DNA from: Tissierellia bacterium
GTDB taxonomy: Bacteria; Bacillota; Clostridia; Tissierellales; Peptoniphilaceae
Reading direction: 5' to 3'
DNA: 40,998 bases
NCBI GenBank assembly: GCA_030537815.1
Contig: JAUNVF010000021.1
Coordinates: 1-40,998, forward strand
Shown: one piece after another, positions 1 through 7,893 of the stretch
Layout of the letters: every line of letters begins with the position of its first letter
Numbering within the stretch: the first letter of the stretch is position 1
Notes under the pieces: generated by a model
Databases searched by the model: none
Told to the model about the DNA's origin: nothing
The model's input: only the letters and a program-made list of their open reading frames with translations
Made by a program: the position numbers and the translations under genes

Positions 1-83
1 AAAATTATTTTCGTACATTTTCCTCAAAGTATTCACTCTTACTTGTCTAGGTTCAGTTGCAACTCATCAGAGTTGACTTATAA
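1..83 (-). other. Leader or 5' end of a gene running off the left edge
   Basis: This stretch lies downstream of two strong minus-strand promoters. It holds a perfect inverted repeat CAACTC-ATCA-GAGTTG (60-75, plus-strand reading) overlapping the palindrome AGTTGCAACT (55-64). Reading minus, there is a CTTTGA-rich segment (about 20-30) that loosely resembles the boxA region of Firmicutes rRNA leaders. A reading frame could start at GTG (34-36) or ATG (16-18), but only a GAGG three bases before the ATG could serve as a ribosome site. An rRNA leader and a protein gene with an operator are both possible; too little is visible to decide. Confidence 0.3.
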
Positions 84-112
84 AGTATAACATATGCTCA
101 AGGAAGTGTCAA
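84..112 (-). promoter_or_regulatory. Consensus sigma-A promoter, downstream of a tandem pair
   Basis: Reading minus, TTGACA (107-112), a 17-base spacer and TATACT (84-89) give one of the closest matches to the vegetative consensus in the window. It points left, out of the window, and is followed at once by the palindromes at 55-75. Confidence 0.8.
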
Positions 113-167
113 TATTTTTTTAAGAATTTTATTCTTATAAAATAATTACTCCCCAGACAGCTAGATT

Positions 168-196
168 AGTATACCAACTAAAAATAATTCTGTCAA
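168..196 (-). promoter_or_regulatory. Consensus sigma-A promoter, upstream of a tandem pair
   Basis: Reading minus, TTGACA (191-196), exactly 17 bases and TATACT (168-173). It is 84 bases upstream of an equally good promoter pointing the same way. It lies just after the end of the TPR gene, with no terminator visible between. Confidence 0.8.
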
Positions 197-254
197 CATC
201 TTTTACTCATTATCTTTAACTATGCTTATTATTTATATTAATTTTAGATATTCA

Positions 255-1346
255 CTAATGTATATTGTATATCTCTCTCAGTTTTACTATATTCTCGAGA
301 ATGGGTTCTGGTATATCTCCATACTCTAGTAATATATCCATATCTGCTTTTGCCATCTCTATATCGCCCAGTTCAAAATATATTATCATCCTATTATATA
401 ATAATTCTGTATCTTCATAATATATATCTAGACCTTCCTGCAGTATATTTAATGCTTCTTTATACATTCCCTTCTTATAAAAAGATATTGAAAGGTCCTG
501 ATATAAAGCTTTAAATTCAGCTCCTTTTTCTTTAGCTATTAGATAATATTCTATTCCTGCATTCGTATCTCCTAATAGTTCAGATATCAGTCCGAGATAA
601 TAATTTGCAATAGGGCTGTCGTCTAAAAGTTTGCTTTCCATGAATAAGTCAAAGGAATTAGTATAGTCGCCCCGATTCATTGAATCTATGCCCTGCTCGA
701 TCTTTGCATTTGGTTCGACCTCTCTTATATACTCTCTGAGTTCTTCTTTGACGAGATCATCTTCTAATCTAGAGTATGCGAGCTTGAAGAAGGACAAGGC
801 CTTATTATAATATCTCTCCTTGGCATTTATAATTCCAAGTTGGTAATATGACAGCGGAAATTCAGGATCTGAATTTATTATCTCTTCCAGTATATTTACG
901 CTTTCTATCTTCAATATATCTTCTTGATTTAATTCATAGCTATTATAAAGAAGTCTTGCGTAATTATAATCACTAAAGGAAGTCGATATAGCTTGTAAAT
1001 ATAAGAATCTAAAAAAATATATGGCATTTCTATTTTCAGCCTGCATCATTTCAATTCCTTTAGTAGTCAAATATTTTTGAAGATCAGGCAATTCTTCCAA
1101 TAATTTCAAATAGTTCTCCCTATACTTAAACTCGGGATCTATGGCTAGACAAATTACCATTCCAGATATTATGAGGTCATAGGATATTCCTTCGTCAAAT
1201 TCTCCGGTAGATATTCCATCTATTAAATTATCCATATAGATAGGATATGGTATATCTTTGTCCAGTTTTATATTACTTTCTTCTTTGAGTTCTATAAAAG
1301 ATAAATTTTCTGAGTTTTTACGAAAATATTCATCTATCGGTTTCAT
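255..1346 (-). CDS. Tetratricopeptide-repeat protein
   Basis: A soluble protein of about 363 residues with TPR-like helical pairs. The clearest are around residues 160-200 (YYQLGIINAKERYYNKALSF), 220-255 (RGDYTNSFDLF), 255-290 (YYLGLISELLGDTNAGIEYY) and 290-325 (SFYKKGMYKEALNILQEG). There is no signal peptide or membrane segment. TPR proteins are usually protein-interaction scaffolds; the partner here is unknown. Two consecutive ATGs are available; the second (1344-1346) is preferred because AGGAGG sits four bases before it but only one base before the first. The ribosome site overlaps the end of the upstream membrane-protein gene, so the two are probably translationally coupled. It is the last gene of the pheS operon. 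The TPR fold is fairly certain, the function is not. Confidence 0.85.
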   Translation of the reverse strand: MKPIDEYFRKNSENLSFIELKEESNIKLDKDIPYPIYMDNLIDGISTGEFDEGISYDLIISGMVICLAIDPEFKYRENYLKLLEELPDLQKYLTTKGIEMMQAENRNAIYFFRFLYLQAISTSFSDYNYARLLYNSYELNQEDILKIESVNILEEIINSDPEFPLSYYQLGIINAKERYYNKALSFFKLAYSRLEDDLVKEELREYIREVEPNAKIEQGIDSMNRGDYTNSFDLFMESKLLDDSPIANYYLGLISELLGDTNAGIEYYLIAKEKGAEFKALYQDLSISFYKKGMYKEALNILQEGLDIYYEDTELLYNRMIIYFELGDIEMAKADMDILLEYGDIPEPILENIVKLREIYNIH

Positions 1347-1354
1347 CATTCCTC

Positions 1355-2074
1355 CTACTGCCTCATATACTGTCTTTTTCTCATAGAAGAATTATATATG
1401 AGTTTAAATAGATTGCCTTTATAGACCATATATACACTTAAAAATAGAGTGCTCAATAACATAAAGTAGATATTGCTCATATTTAAAACTCCTGGAAAAA
1501 CTTGAAAAATATTAGGCGAAAGTCCTAAATAATATCCCAATCCATAAATTACTAGATGTACTAATGTCCAATTTAATGGATTTTCAAATATGATATTAAC
1601 TCCCATAAATATGGAGTCGTATCTGTATGCTTTGGCGATGTAAATACATTCTGCCACCGCTGAAAATATCAGGAATATGAGTATATTGAGCAATAATAAT
1701 ACCATTAGATTTTTATTTGTGCCAATTATCAATCTCAAAATCAACTCGATTATATAATACATGAAAAATGCCGATATAGCAGGCGATAGATATCTAAAGA
1801 ATCCTTCTTTCAGGTATTTATAATATATTCTATTCGAGTTTACTATCGAGTCCAAAGTATATAATAGATGTGAAAATATCATTCCCTTAATCATATATAA
1901 TATCAGACCACCTATAAATCCGGTATTAAATGGTAATAATGACAGTATGGCTACTGCCAATGTATAAATCAAGTCATAGGCTATAAAGTGCAGAATGAGA
2001 ATCGGAAGATGTTTAAACATCTTCGCCGTTTTAATAAAGGCTTCTGATTGCACATATATAAAGTCTTTAAGCAT
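1355..2074 (-). CDS. Polytopic membrane protein of unknown function
   Basis: 239 residues with about six hydrophobic segments (roughly residues 20-45, 50-72, 95-118, 120-145, 165-185 and 200-218), a short cytoplasmic-looking N terminus and a basic C terminus ending SSMRKRQYMRQ. I do not recognise a family or catalytic motif. The start ATG overlaps the last eight bases of the radical SAM gene (ATGCTTAA), with AAAGGA at a suitable distance, so translation is probably coupled. It sits between a radical SAM/B12 protein and a TPR protein at the distal end of a housekeeping operon. It could be a membrane anchor for one of them, but that is guesswork. Confidence 0.8.
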   Translation of the reverse strand: MLKDFIYVQSEAFIKTAKMFKHLPILILHFIAYDLIYTLAVAILSLLPFNTGFIGGLILYMIKGMIFSHLLYTLDSIVNSNRIYYKYLKEGFFRYLSPAISAFFMYYIIELILRLIIGTNKNLMVLLLLNILIFLIFSAVAECIYIAKAYRYDSIFMGVNIIFENPLNWTLVHLVIYGLGYYLGLSPNIFQVFPGVLNMSNIYFMLLSTLFLSVYMVYKGNLFKLIYNSSMRKRQYMRQ

Positions 2075-3806
2075 TTTTTATTCCTTTCGGTTTCAAATAT
2101 ATTGATTTTATTTCAGTTCTGTCTTTGTTTTTTATGAATATATAATAGTACTCATCTTTTTCTATATTTTTAATAGGATTTGTTATCGCTATTGGATTTA
2201 CTCTAAAATTTTCGATTACAGAATATTTCAGTATATTTTTGACATCTAATCCGGTCCTATTTTCTATGGTCTTTTCATTTACTTTTAGTAAATCTTGAAG
2301 ATAATTCTTGTTGATTTTACGATGATAATCGAGGAGCTCAAATTTATTTGACCTATTATTCCCACTCTTATAATAATCGTATATTAAAAGTTCCTTTAGA
2401 TATTTGTCCATTGGGTATTTTTCATCGAGAAATCTATTCATTATATTATATAGGTCTATTTTTGAAATATTCGAGTACAGATACTCTTCTCTCTCCCAAT
2501 AATCAGCCATCTCTTCAAAGAAGCTCCACGCAGATTTATAGTAATTATCGATTAAATAACTCAAAGTCTTTTCAAAAAATCTCTCATTATAATATTTTTC
2601 TACGATATCCTCAATAGCTTTAAGCCTCATTATATCATTGTAACTTAGCCAATTATTGGATATCACCTCATATGGCGCCTTGCTGAAAAATTTATATCCA
2701 TATTTTTCGCTGTGTATCCTCAATGCAGAACCCTTCAAGAGTTTTAAAAAACCCAATTGTATTTTATCAGGACCTATGTCAAACAAATCATCGAAAGATT
2801 TCGCAAAGCTATCATAATCCTCATATGGTAGTCCCGCAATCAAGTCGATATGGATATGTGATCCGCTTTGAATCAATTCCTTACATATGCTCTTAATCTC
2901 ATGATATTTTCCAACTCTCTTAATTTCTTTGGCGGTTTTGATATTAGTCGTTTGCAAACCCACCTCGAATTGAAATAAATCTCGCCTGCCCAATTTGAGG
3001 ATTTCTATAAATTCCTCATCTATCAAAGAAGGATGTAACTCCATATGAAAAGTCGTAATTTTATTATCATTATCTATCAAAAATTTAATAATATCTTTTT
3101 GATATGGATTATAATTGAAACTTCTATCAATAAATTTGACTAATTGGACTTTCTTATCCAAGAAAATCTTGAGTTCATCGAAAACCGTCTCCAATTTCCT
3201 ATATCTAACTCCTTTAGTCGTCGAAGACAAGCAGAAAGCACAATTAAAAGGGCAACCTCTTGAAGCTTCATAGTATACATATTTATTATCTTCTATATAT
3301 CTATCATCTTCGTAAATAATAGGTATATTTTCAAAATTATCGACGACCGAAAAGACTGTATCTCCATATACCTCGGATTTTTTTCTATATAGTATCGAGC
3401 TAAATTCAGGATCATTTCCTTCTAAAATGGAACTTAATAATAATTTGAATTTATCTTCTCCCTCGCCGATAATTAGATATGAAATTTCTTCATTCTCTTT
3501 CATAAATTTCTCGCCATCAAAAGATACTTCCGGTCCTCCGGCAATTATTCTTATTTTTCCATCAACTTCTTTTATCGCTTTTATTAAATCTAAATTTTCA
3601 TTTATATTCCATATATAAAATGAAAATCCAATATGTGTATAGCCTTCTTTAATTAAGATCCTTAGAATTTTTTCCAAATTATCATTGATAGAAAAATCGT
3701 ATAAATCTACTTCTATCAAGTCAGAAACAGCTTCCTTTAAATATTTAATTGCCAAATTGCTGTGACTGTATCTCGCATTTAAAGATACCAGTGCAATTTT
3801 AACCAT
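2067..3806 (-). CDS. B12-binding-domain radical SAM protein (DUF4080 type)
   Basis: The N terminus (about 1-130) has the Rossmann-like fold of cobalamin-binding domains (KIALVSLNARYSHSNLAIKY; IIAGGPEVSF; LIIGEGEDKF). The radical SAM core follows, with cluster cysteines at 185, 189 and 192 in ASRGCPFNCAFC. The remaining part (about 370-579) fits the C-terminal DUF4080 region common in clostridial members. Such enzymes bind a [4Fe-4S] cluster and cleave S-adenosylmethionine. B12-dependent members often methylate unreactive carbons, but the substrate of this subfamily is not known to me. The DxHxxGG cobalamin motif is not evident, so B12 binding is inferred from the family. It follows argS by 10 bases in the operon and overlaps the membrane-protein gene by eight. 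Confidence 0.87.
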   Translation of the reverse strand: MVKIALVSLNARYSHSNLAIKYLKEAVSDLIEVDLYDFSINDNLEKILRILIKEGYTHIGFSFYIWNINENLDLIKAIKEVDGKIRIIAGGPEVSFDGEKFMKENEEISYLIIGEGEDKFKLLLSSILEGNDPEFSSILYRKKSEVYGDTVFSVVDNFENIPIIYEDDRYIEDNKYVYYEASRGCPFNCAFCLSSTTKGVRYRKLETVFDELKIFLDKKVQLVKFIDRSFNYNPYQKDIIKFLIDNDNKITTFHMELHPSLIDEEFIEILKLGRRDLFQFEVGLQTTNIKTAKEIKRVGKYHEIKSICKELIQSGSHIHIDLIAGLPYEDYDSFAKSFDDLFDIGPDKIQLGFLKLLKGSALRIHSEKYGYKFFSKAPYEVISNNWLSYNDIMRLKAIEDIVEKYYNERFFEKTLSYLIDNYYKSAWSFFEEMADYWEREEYLYSNISKIDLYNIMNRFLDEKYPMDKYLKELLIYDYYKSGNNRSNKFELLDYHRKINKNYLQDLLKVNEKTIENRTGLDVKNILKYSVIENFRVNPIAITNPIKNIEKDEYYYIFIKNKDRTEIKSIYLKPKGIKNA

Positions 3807-3816
3807 ATGATCATCC

Positions 3817-5514
3817 TTACATTTTTTCCGGTGATTGTATTCCGAGAAGAGCCAACCCAGTCTTTAGTACTGTTCTTGTAGCATCTGTCAGAGCCAATCT
3901 TGCATTCATAGTTTTGTCATCTGCATTCAAAATAGGACAAGAATTATAAAATTTATTAAATGCACTTGCGATTTCTATTAATTGTCTAGTGATATAACTA
4001 GGCTCGTATTTTTCCATAGCCTCTAAGACTCTTTGTGGGAAGTCGTATAATGTCTTTAATAGATCAAATTCAACTTCTCCAGACAATAATGAATAATCTA
4101 CTTCATCAGAGCTTAGATTTGCTTTATTGACTATACTATTGGCCCTAGCAATGGTGTACTGAACATATGGCCCGGTTTCTCCGTCATAATTCAATGTATT
4201 GTCCCAGTCAAATACATAGTCTTTTATTCTATTGCTAAATAATTCTTGGAATATAACAGCTCCAATTCCTACTTTTTTTGCAACTTCTTCTTTATCATCA
4301 AGGCCTGGATTTCTCTCATTGATTATCGCGAGTGTTTTTTCTACAGCCTTATTTAATACATCTTCTAAGAATACAACCTGACCTTTTCTCGTAGACAATG
4401 TCTGGTCTTTTAAGCTAACCATACCAAAAGGTACATGGATACATTCTTCCGCCCAATCGTAACCCATCTTTTTAAGAGTTACTATAAGTTGATTAAAATG
4501 AAGTATCTGCTGAGATCCGACCACATATATATTCTTTTCAAACTCGTATTCTTTTTTTCTATATATTGCTGTCGCTATATCTCTAGTTATATAGGTGCTG
4601 GATCCATCACTCTTTATTACTATCATATTAGGTAGATTTTCATCTTCCAAATCGATTATCTCGGCACCTTCAGATTTAACCAAAAGATCCTTTTCTCTTA
4701 ATTCTTTAATAATATCATCTACGAATTGCGAACTAAAAGCCTCACCATTATATGAGTCAAATTCTACACCTAACATATTATAAACCCTGTCAAGTTCTGA
4801 TAGACTGACTTCTTTAAACCATTTCCAAAGCTCGACTGCTTCAGGATTTTCATTTTCTAATTCGCTAAACCATCTCCTTGCCTCATCCATTTTTTCAGGA
4901 TCCTCTTTAGCGAGCGTATTGTAATCTACATATAATTTTAATAGCTCCTTTATTGGATTTGCATTTATCTTTTCGTCATCGCCCCAGAGTTTATAAGCGG
5001 AGATCATCATTCCAAATTGAGTACCATAATCACCAATATAATTTACTGCCGTTGTGTTATAGCCGCAAAATTTATATATTTTATTTATTGCATTTCCAAT
5101 CACTGTAGACCTTATATGTCCGATATGGAATGGCTTAGCTATATTTGTAGAAGAAAACTCTACGACAACATTCTTGCCCTTTCCGATATCAGAAGAACCA
5201 TACATCTCTCCTTTTGACTTTACCTCTTCAATTATATTTTTAGCCAATAAGGTTTTATCTACAAAAAAATTAAGATATGGTCCCGTACTTATTATTTTCT
5301 CAATATTTTCATTTTTCTTTATAGAATCAGCTATTTCTTCTGCGATCTTATTTGGTGCATTTCTCTTTATCTTGGCCAATTTAAAACAAGGAAATGCGTA
5401 ATCTCCCATATTCTTATCGGGAGGTGTTTCTATCGTGTTTTTGATCTCTTCATATTCGAGACCTATATTTTCATCGACTAAAATCTTAGCGATAATCTCT
5501 TTATAATCCTTCAT
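3817..5514 (-). CDS. argS: Arginyl-tRNA synthetase
   Basis: Class I aminoacyl-tRNA synthetase charging tRNA-Arg in the cytoplasm. The N-terminal additional domain (1-115) is followed by the HIGH motif at 130-133 (AKPFHIGHIRSTV). The catalytic loop has LSTRKG at 373-378, the family's variant of KMSKS. The C-terminal helical anticodon-binding domain contains GPYVQYTIARANSI and ends LALLGIQSPEKM, as in the family. At 565 residues it is full length. AGGAGGAATTT precedes the ATG, and mutS2 ends 9 bases upstream, so it is in the same operon. Assignment is secure. Confidence 0.97.
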   Translation of the reverse strand: MKDYKEIIAKILVDENIGLEYEEIKNTIETPPDKNMGDYAFPCFKLAKIKRNAPNKIAEEIADSIKKNENIEKIISTGPYLNFFVDKTLLAKNIIEEVKSKGEMYGSSDIGKGKNVVVEFSSTNIAKPFHIGHIRSTVIGNAINKIYKFCGYNTTAVNYIGDYGTQFGMMISAYKLWGDDEKINANPIKELLKLYVDYNTLAKEDPEKMDEARRWFSELENENPEAVELWKWFKEVSLSELDRVYNMLGVEFDSYNGEAFSSQFVDDIIKELREKDLLVKSEGAEIIDLEDENLPNMIVIKSDGSSTYITRDIATAIYRKKEYEFEKNIYVVGSQQILHFNQLIVTLKKMGYDWAEECIHVPFGMVSLKDQTLSTRKGQVVFLEDVLNKAVEKTLAIINERNPGLDDKEEVAKKVGIGAVIFQELFSNRIKDYVFDWDNTLNYDGETGPYVQYTIARANSIVNKANLSSDEVDYSLLSGEVEFDLLKTLYDFPQRVLEAMEKYEPSYITRQLIEIASAFNKFYNSCPILNADDKTMNARLALTDATRTVLKTGLALLGIQSPEKM

Positions 5515-5523
5515 AAATTCCTC

Positions 5524-7893
5524 CTACTTGAGAGTTGCTATAGTAACCCCGTCTCCGCCTTCACTGAATTCACCTAGCCTCTGTTTTTTTATCAGTTTGT
5601 GTTTCTTCAGGTATTTATTTATTCCTTCTCTAAGGACTCCGGTTCCTTTTCCATGTATGATCTGTATCTCTTTAAGTCCTACAAGATAGGCATTATCTAT
5701 ATATTTATCGAGCTCAAAGATAGCCTCTTCGATATTCCTGCCTCTGATATCTATTTCATTGCTAATAGATTGTCTCGATTTATCCCTAATTATATTTTTA
5801 ATCTTAGTTTCGGATTCAGCCTTTTGACTCGATTTTACCCTCTTTATCTGATCGATATGCGAATTTACTTTTAATATCCCGATTTCTACAGTTAAATTAC
5901 CCTTTGAGTCGGGGAGTTCGATTACATGACCACTCTGTCCCAAAGTCAATACCTCGACTTCATCGCCAAGTTTTAATTCGCCTATATCATCCTCGCTCTT
6001 TATATTCAGAAAGTCAAAATCCATCGATTCAAATTGATCGGCGCTTTTTCTAAGAGAATCAGTCAATTCATGAGCTCTTTTTATATCAGCCTTATCAGTT
6101 CTTGACCTTAATTTATTCATCTCGCTCAGTATTTCTGAAGCTTCTTCTTTTGCAGATGCTAAAATCTTATGAGCTTCTGATTCAGCTTCGGATATAAGCC
6201 TATCTCTCCTGTCATTCGCCCTATTTATCTCTTTGGAAAGCTTCTGTTTTAAGCTTTCAACTTCCAGTTTATAAGCTTCAATTTCTTTTCTCTTTTCTTC
6301 GATGAGCTTTCTGTCTTTTTCTATTCCCGACAATACATCTTCAAATTCTTTATTTTCAGTCGATATTAAATCCTTTGCTTTATCGATCATTGACTCATCC
6401 AATCCGAGCCTTTTCGAAATCTCAAATGCATTTGATTTACCAGGAATTCCAATCAATAATTTATATGTCGGACTCAATGTGTCAATATCGAATTCTACCG
6501 AGGCATTTTTAACTCCATCAGTCGATAAGGCGTATACCTTTAGCTGGGAATAATGAGTCGTGGCTATTGTCCTAATCCTTTGACTCAATAATCTGTCTAA
6601 AATCGCCATAGCCAATGCAGCACCTTCGGTTGGATCTGTACCTGCTCCAAGTTCATCTAAAAGTATAAGCGATCTTGGATTTAGATTATTCAAGATGGAT
6701 ACGATATTAGTCATATGAGATGAGAATGTCGACAGCGACTGCTCTATACTCTGTTCATCTCCAATATCTGAAAATACATCTTCAAATACAGCTAATATCG
6801 AACCTTCATCCGCCGGTATGTGAAGCCCCGACTGCGCCATCAATGTCAAAAGTCCCACTGTTTTCAATGTAACAGTCTTACCTCCGGTATTGGGGCCCGT
6901 AATCACGAGAGTAGAAAAGTCCTCGCCTAGCCTTACAGATATTGGAACAACTTCCTCGACATTTAGAAGAGGATGTTTCGCATTTTTCAAATTTATTATA
7001 CCATCTAAATTTAAATTTGGTCTACTTGCCTTTAATTCGAGAGCCAGTCGTCCCCGAGCAAAAATATAATCTAATTCTGATAAAATATCCTGATTGACAG
7101 CAATTTCATTCTTGTACTCTGCCACCATCTCGGATAATCTCTTTAATATTTTATTAATCTCCTCTGCTTCTTTAAGTTCTAGCATCCTTATCTCATTGTT
7201 CAAATTAACGATGGCAAGTGGCTCGATAAATACAGTAGCTCCACTTGAGGACTGGTCATGAACAACACCAGGAAATCTAGATTTATATTCAGATCTTACC
7301 GGAACTACATATCTGCCATCTCGAACAGTGATTATAGTATCCTGCAATGCCGAAGATCCGGTCTTTGAATTTATGATCGAGTTCAACTTATCTTTAATAT
7401 CGTCATTTTTCCTTCTCAACTGAATCCTTATGCTTTTTAGCTCTCTACTGGCATCATCTGAAATCTCATTTTCCGATACTATCGCCCTGTAGATTTCTTC
7501 CTCAATACTCCTTAAAGCTGTGAGATTTTTGATTAATTTACTTATGCATACAAAATCATCATTTCCATCTGTATCCATATACTTTTTCAATGCTCGAACG
7601 ACTCTTAAGCCATCAGCTATTCTCAAAAGATTTAACGGAGTCAAAGCCCCCTTTTTCTCAGCAAACATCAAAGACGACTTTATGTCAAATAAACCAAAAA
7701 GCGGAGGGTTTCCGCTCTTTATGATAAGTCGATATGCCTCATCGGTTTCATCCTGCAATATATTAATCTGATTTAAATCTATTATTGGCTTTATATTTTT
7801 ACATTTAATTTTCCCTATTTCAGATTGTGCAAATCCTTCTAATTTCTTAACGATTTTATCGTATTCCAGCACTCTAATAGATCTTTTATTCAT
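5524..7893 (-). CDS. mutS2: Endonuclease MutS2 / ribosome-rescue splitting factor
   Basis: 789 residues with the MutS2 layout: helical core and clamp (1-310), ABC-type ATPase with Walker A GPNTGGKT (333-340) and Walker B LLDELGAGTD (411-420), a long coiled coil rich in E/K (about 520-640), a KOW-like segment (LKLGDEVEVLTLGQSGHVIE) and a C-terminal Smr nuclease domain (about 712-789) with the DIRG and HGKG motifs. MutS2 proteins are linked to suppression of recombination and, in Bacillus, to splitting collided ribosomes. The start ATG abuts the stop of the U32 gene (TAGATG), with AAGGGG inside that gene as the likely ribosome site. Full length and intact. Confidence 0.96.
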   Translation of the reverse strand: MNKRSIRVLEYDKIVKKLEGFAQSEIGKIKCKNIKPIIDLNQINILQDETDEAYRLIIKSGNPPLFGLFDIKSSLMFAEKKGALTPLNLLRIADGLRVVRALKKYMDTDGNDDFVCISKLIKNLTALRSIEEEIYRAIVSENEISDDASRELKSIRIQLRRKNDDIKDKLNSIINSKTGSSALQDTIITVRDGRYVVPVRSEYKSRFPGVVHDQSSSGATVFIEPLAIVNLNNEIRMLELKEAEEINKILKRLSEMVAEYKNEIAVNQDILSELDYIFARGRLALELKASRPNLNLDGIINLKNAKHPLLNVEEVVPISVRLGEDFSTLVITGPNTGGKTVTLKTVGLLTLMAQSGLHIPADEGSILAVFEDVFSDIGDEQSIEQSLSTFSSHMTNIVSILNNLNPRSLILLDELGAGTDPTEGAALAMAILDRLLSQRIRTIATTHYSQLKVYALSTDGVKNASVEFDIDTLSPTYKLLIGIPGKSNAFEISKRLGLDESMIDKAKDLISTENKEFEDVLSGIEKDRKLIEEKRKEIEAYKLEVESLKQKLSKEINRANDRRDRLISEAESEAHKILASAKEEASEILSEMNKLRSRTDKADIKRAHELTDSLRKSADQFESMDFDFLNIKSEDDIGELKLGDEVEVLTLGQSGHVIELPDSKGNLTVEIGILKVNSHIDQIKRVKSSQKAESETKIKNIIRDKSRQSISNEIDIRGRNIEEAIFELDKYIDNAYLVGLKEIQIIHGKGTGVLREGINKYLKKHKLIKKQRLGEFSEGGDGVTIATLK

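Noticed and set aside
122-136. Hairpin AAGAAT-TTT-ATTCTT as a terminator of the TPR-ended operon
   Set aside because: On the minus strand the stem is followed by A residues, not T, and the stem has little GC.
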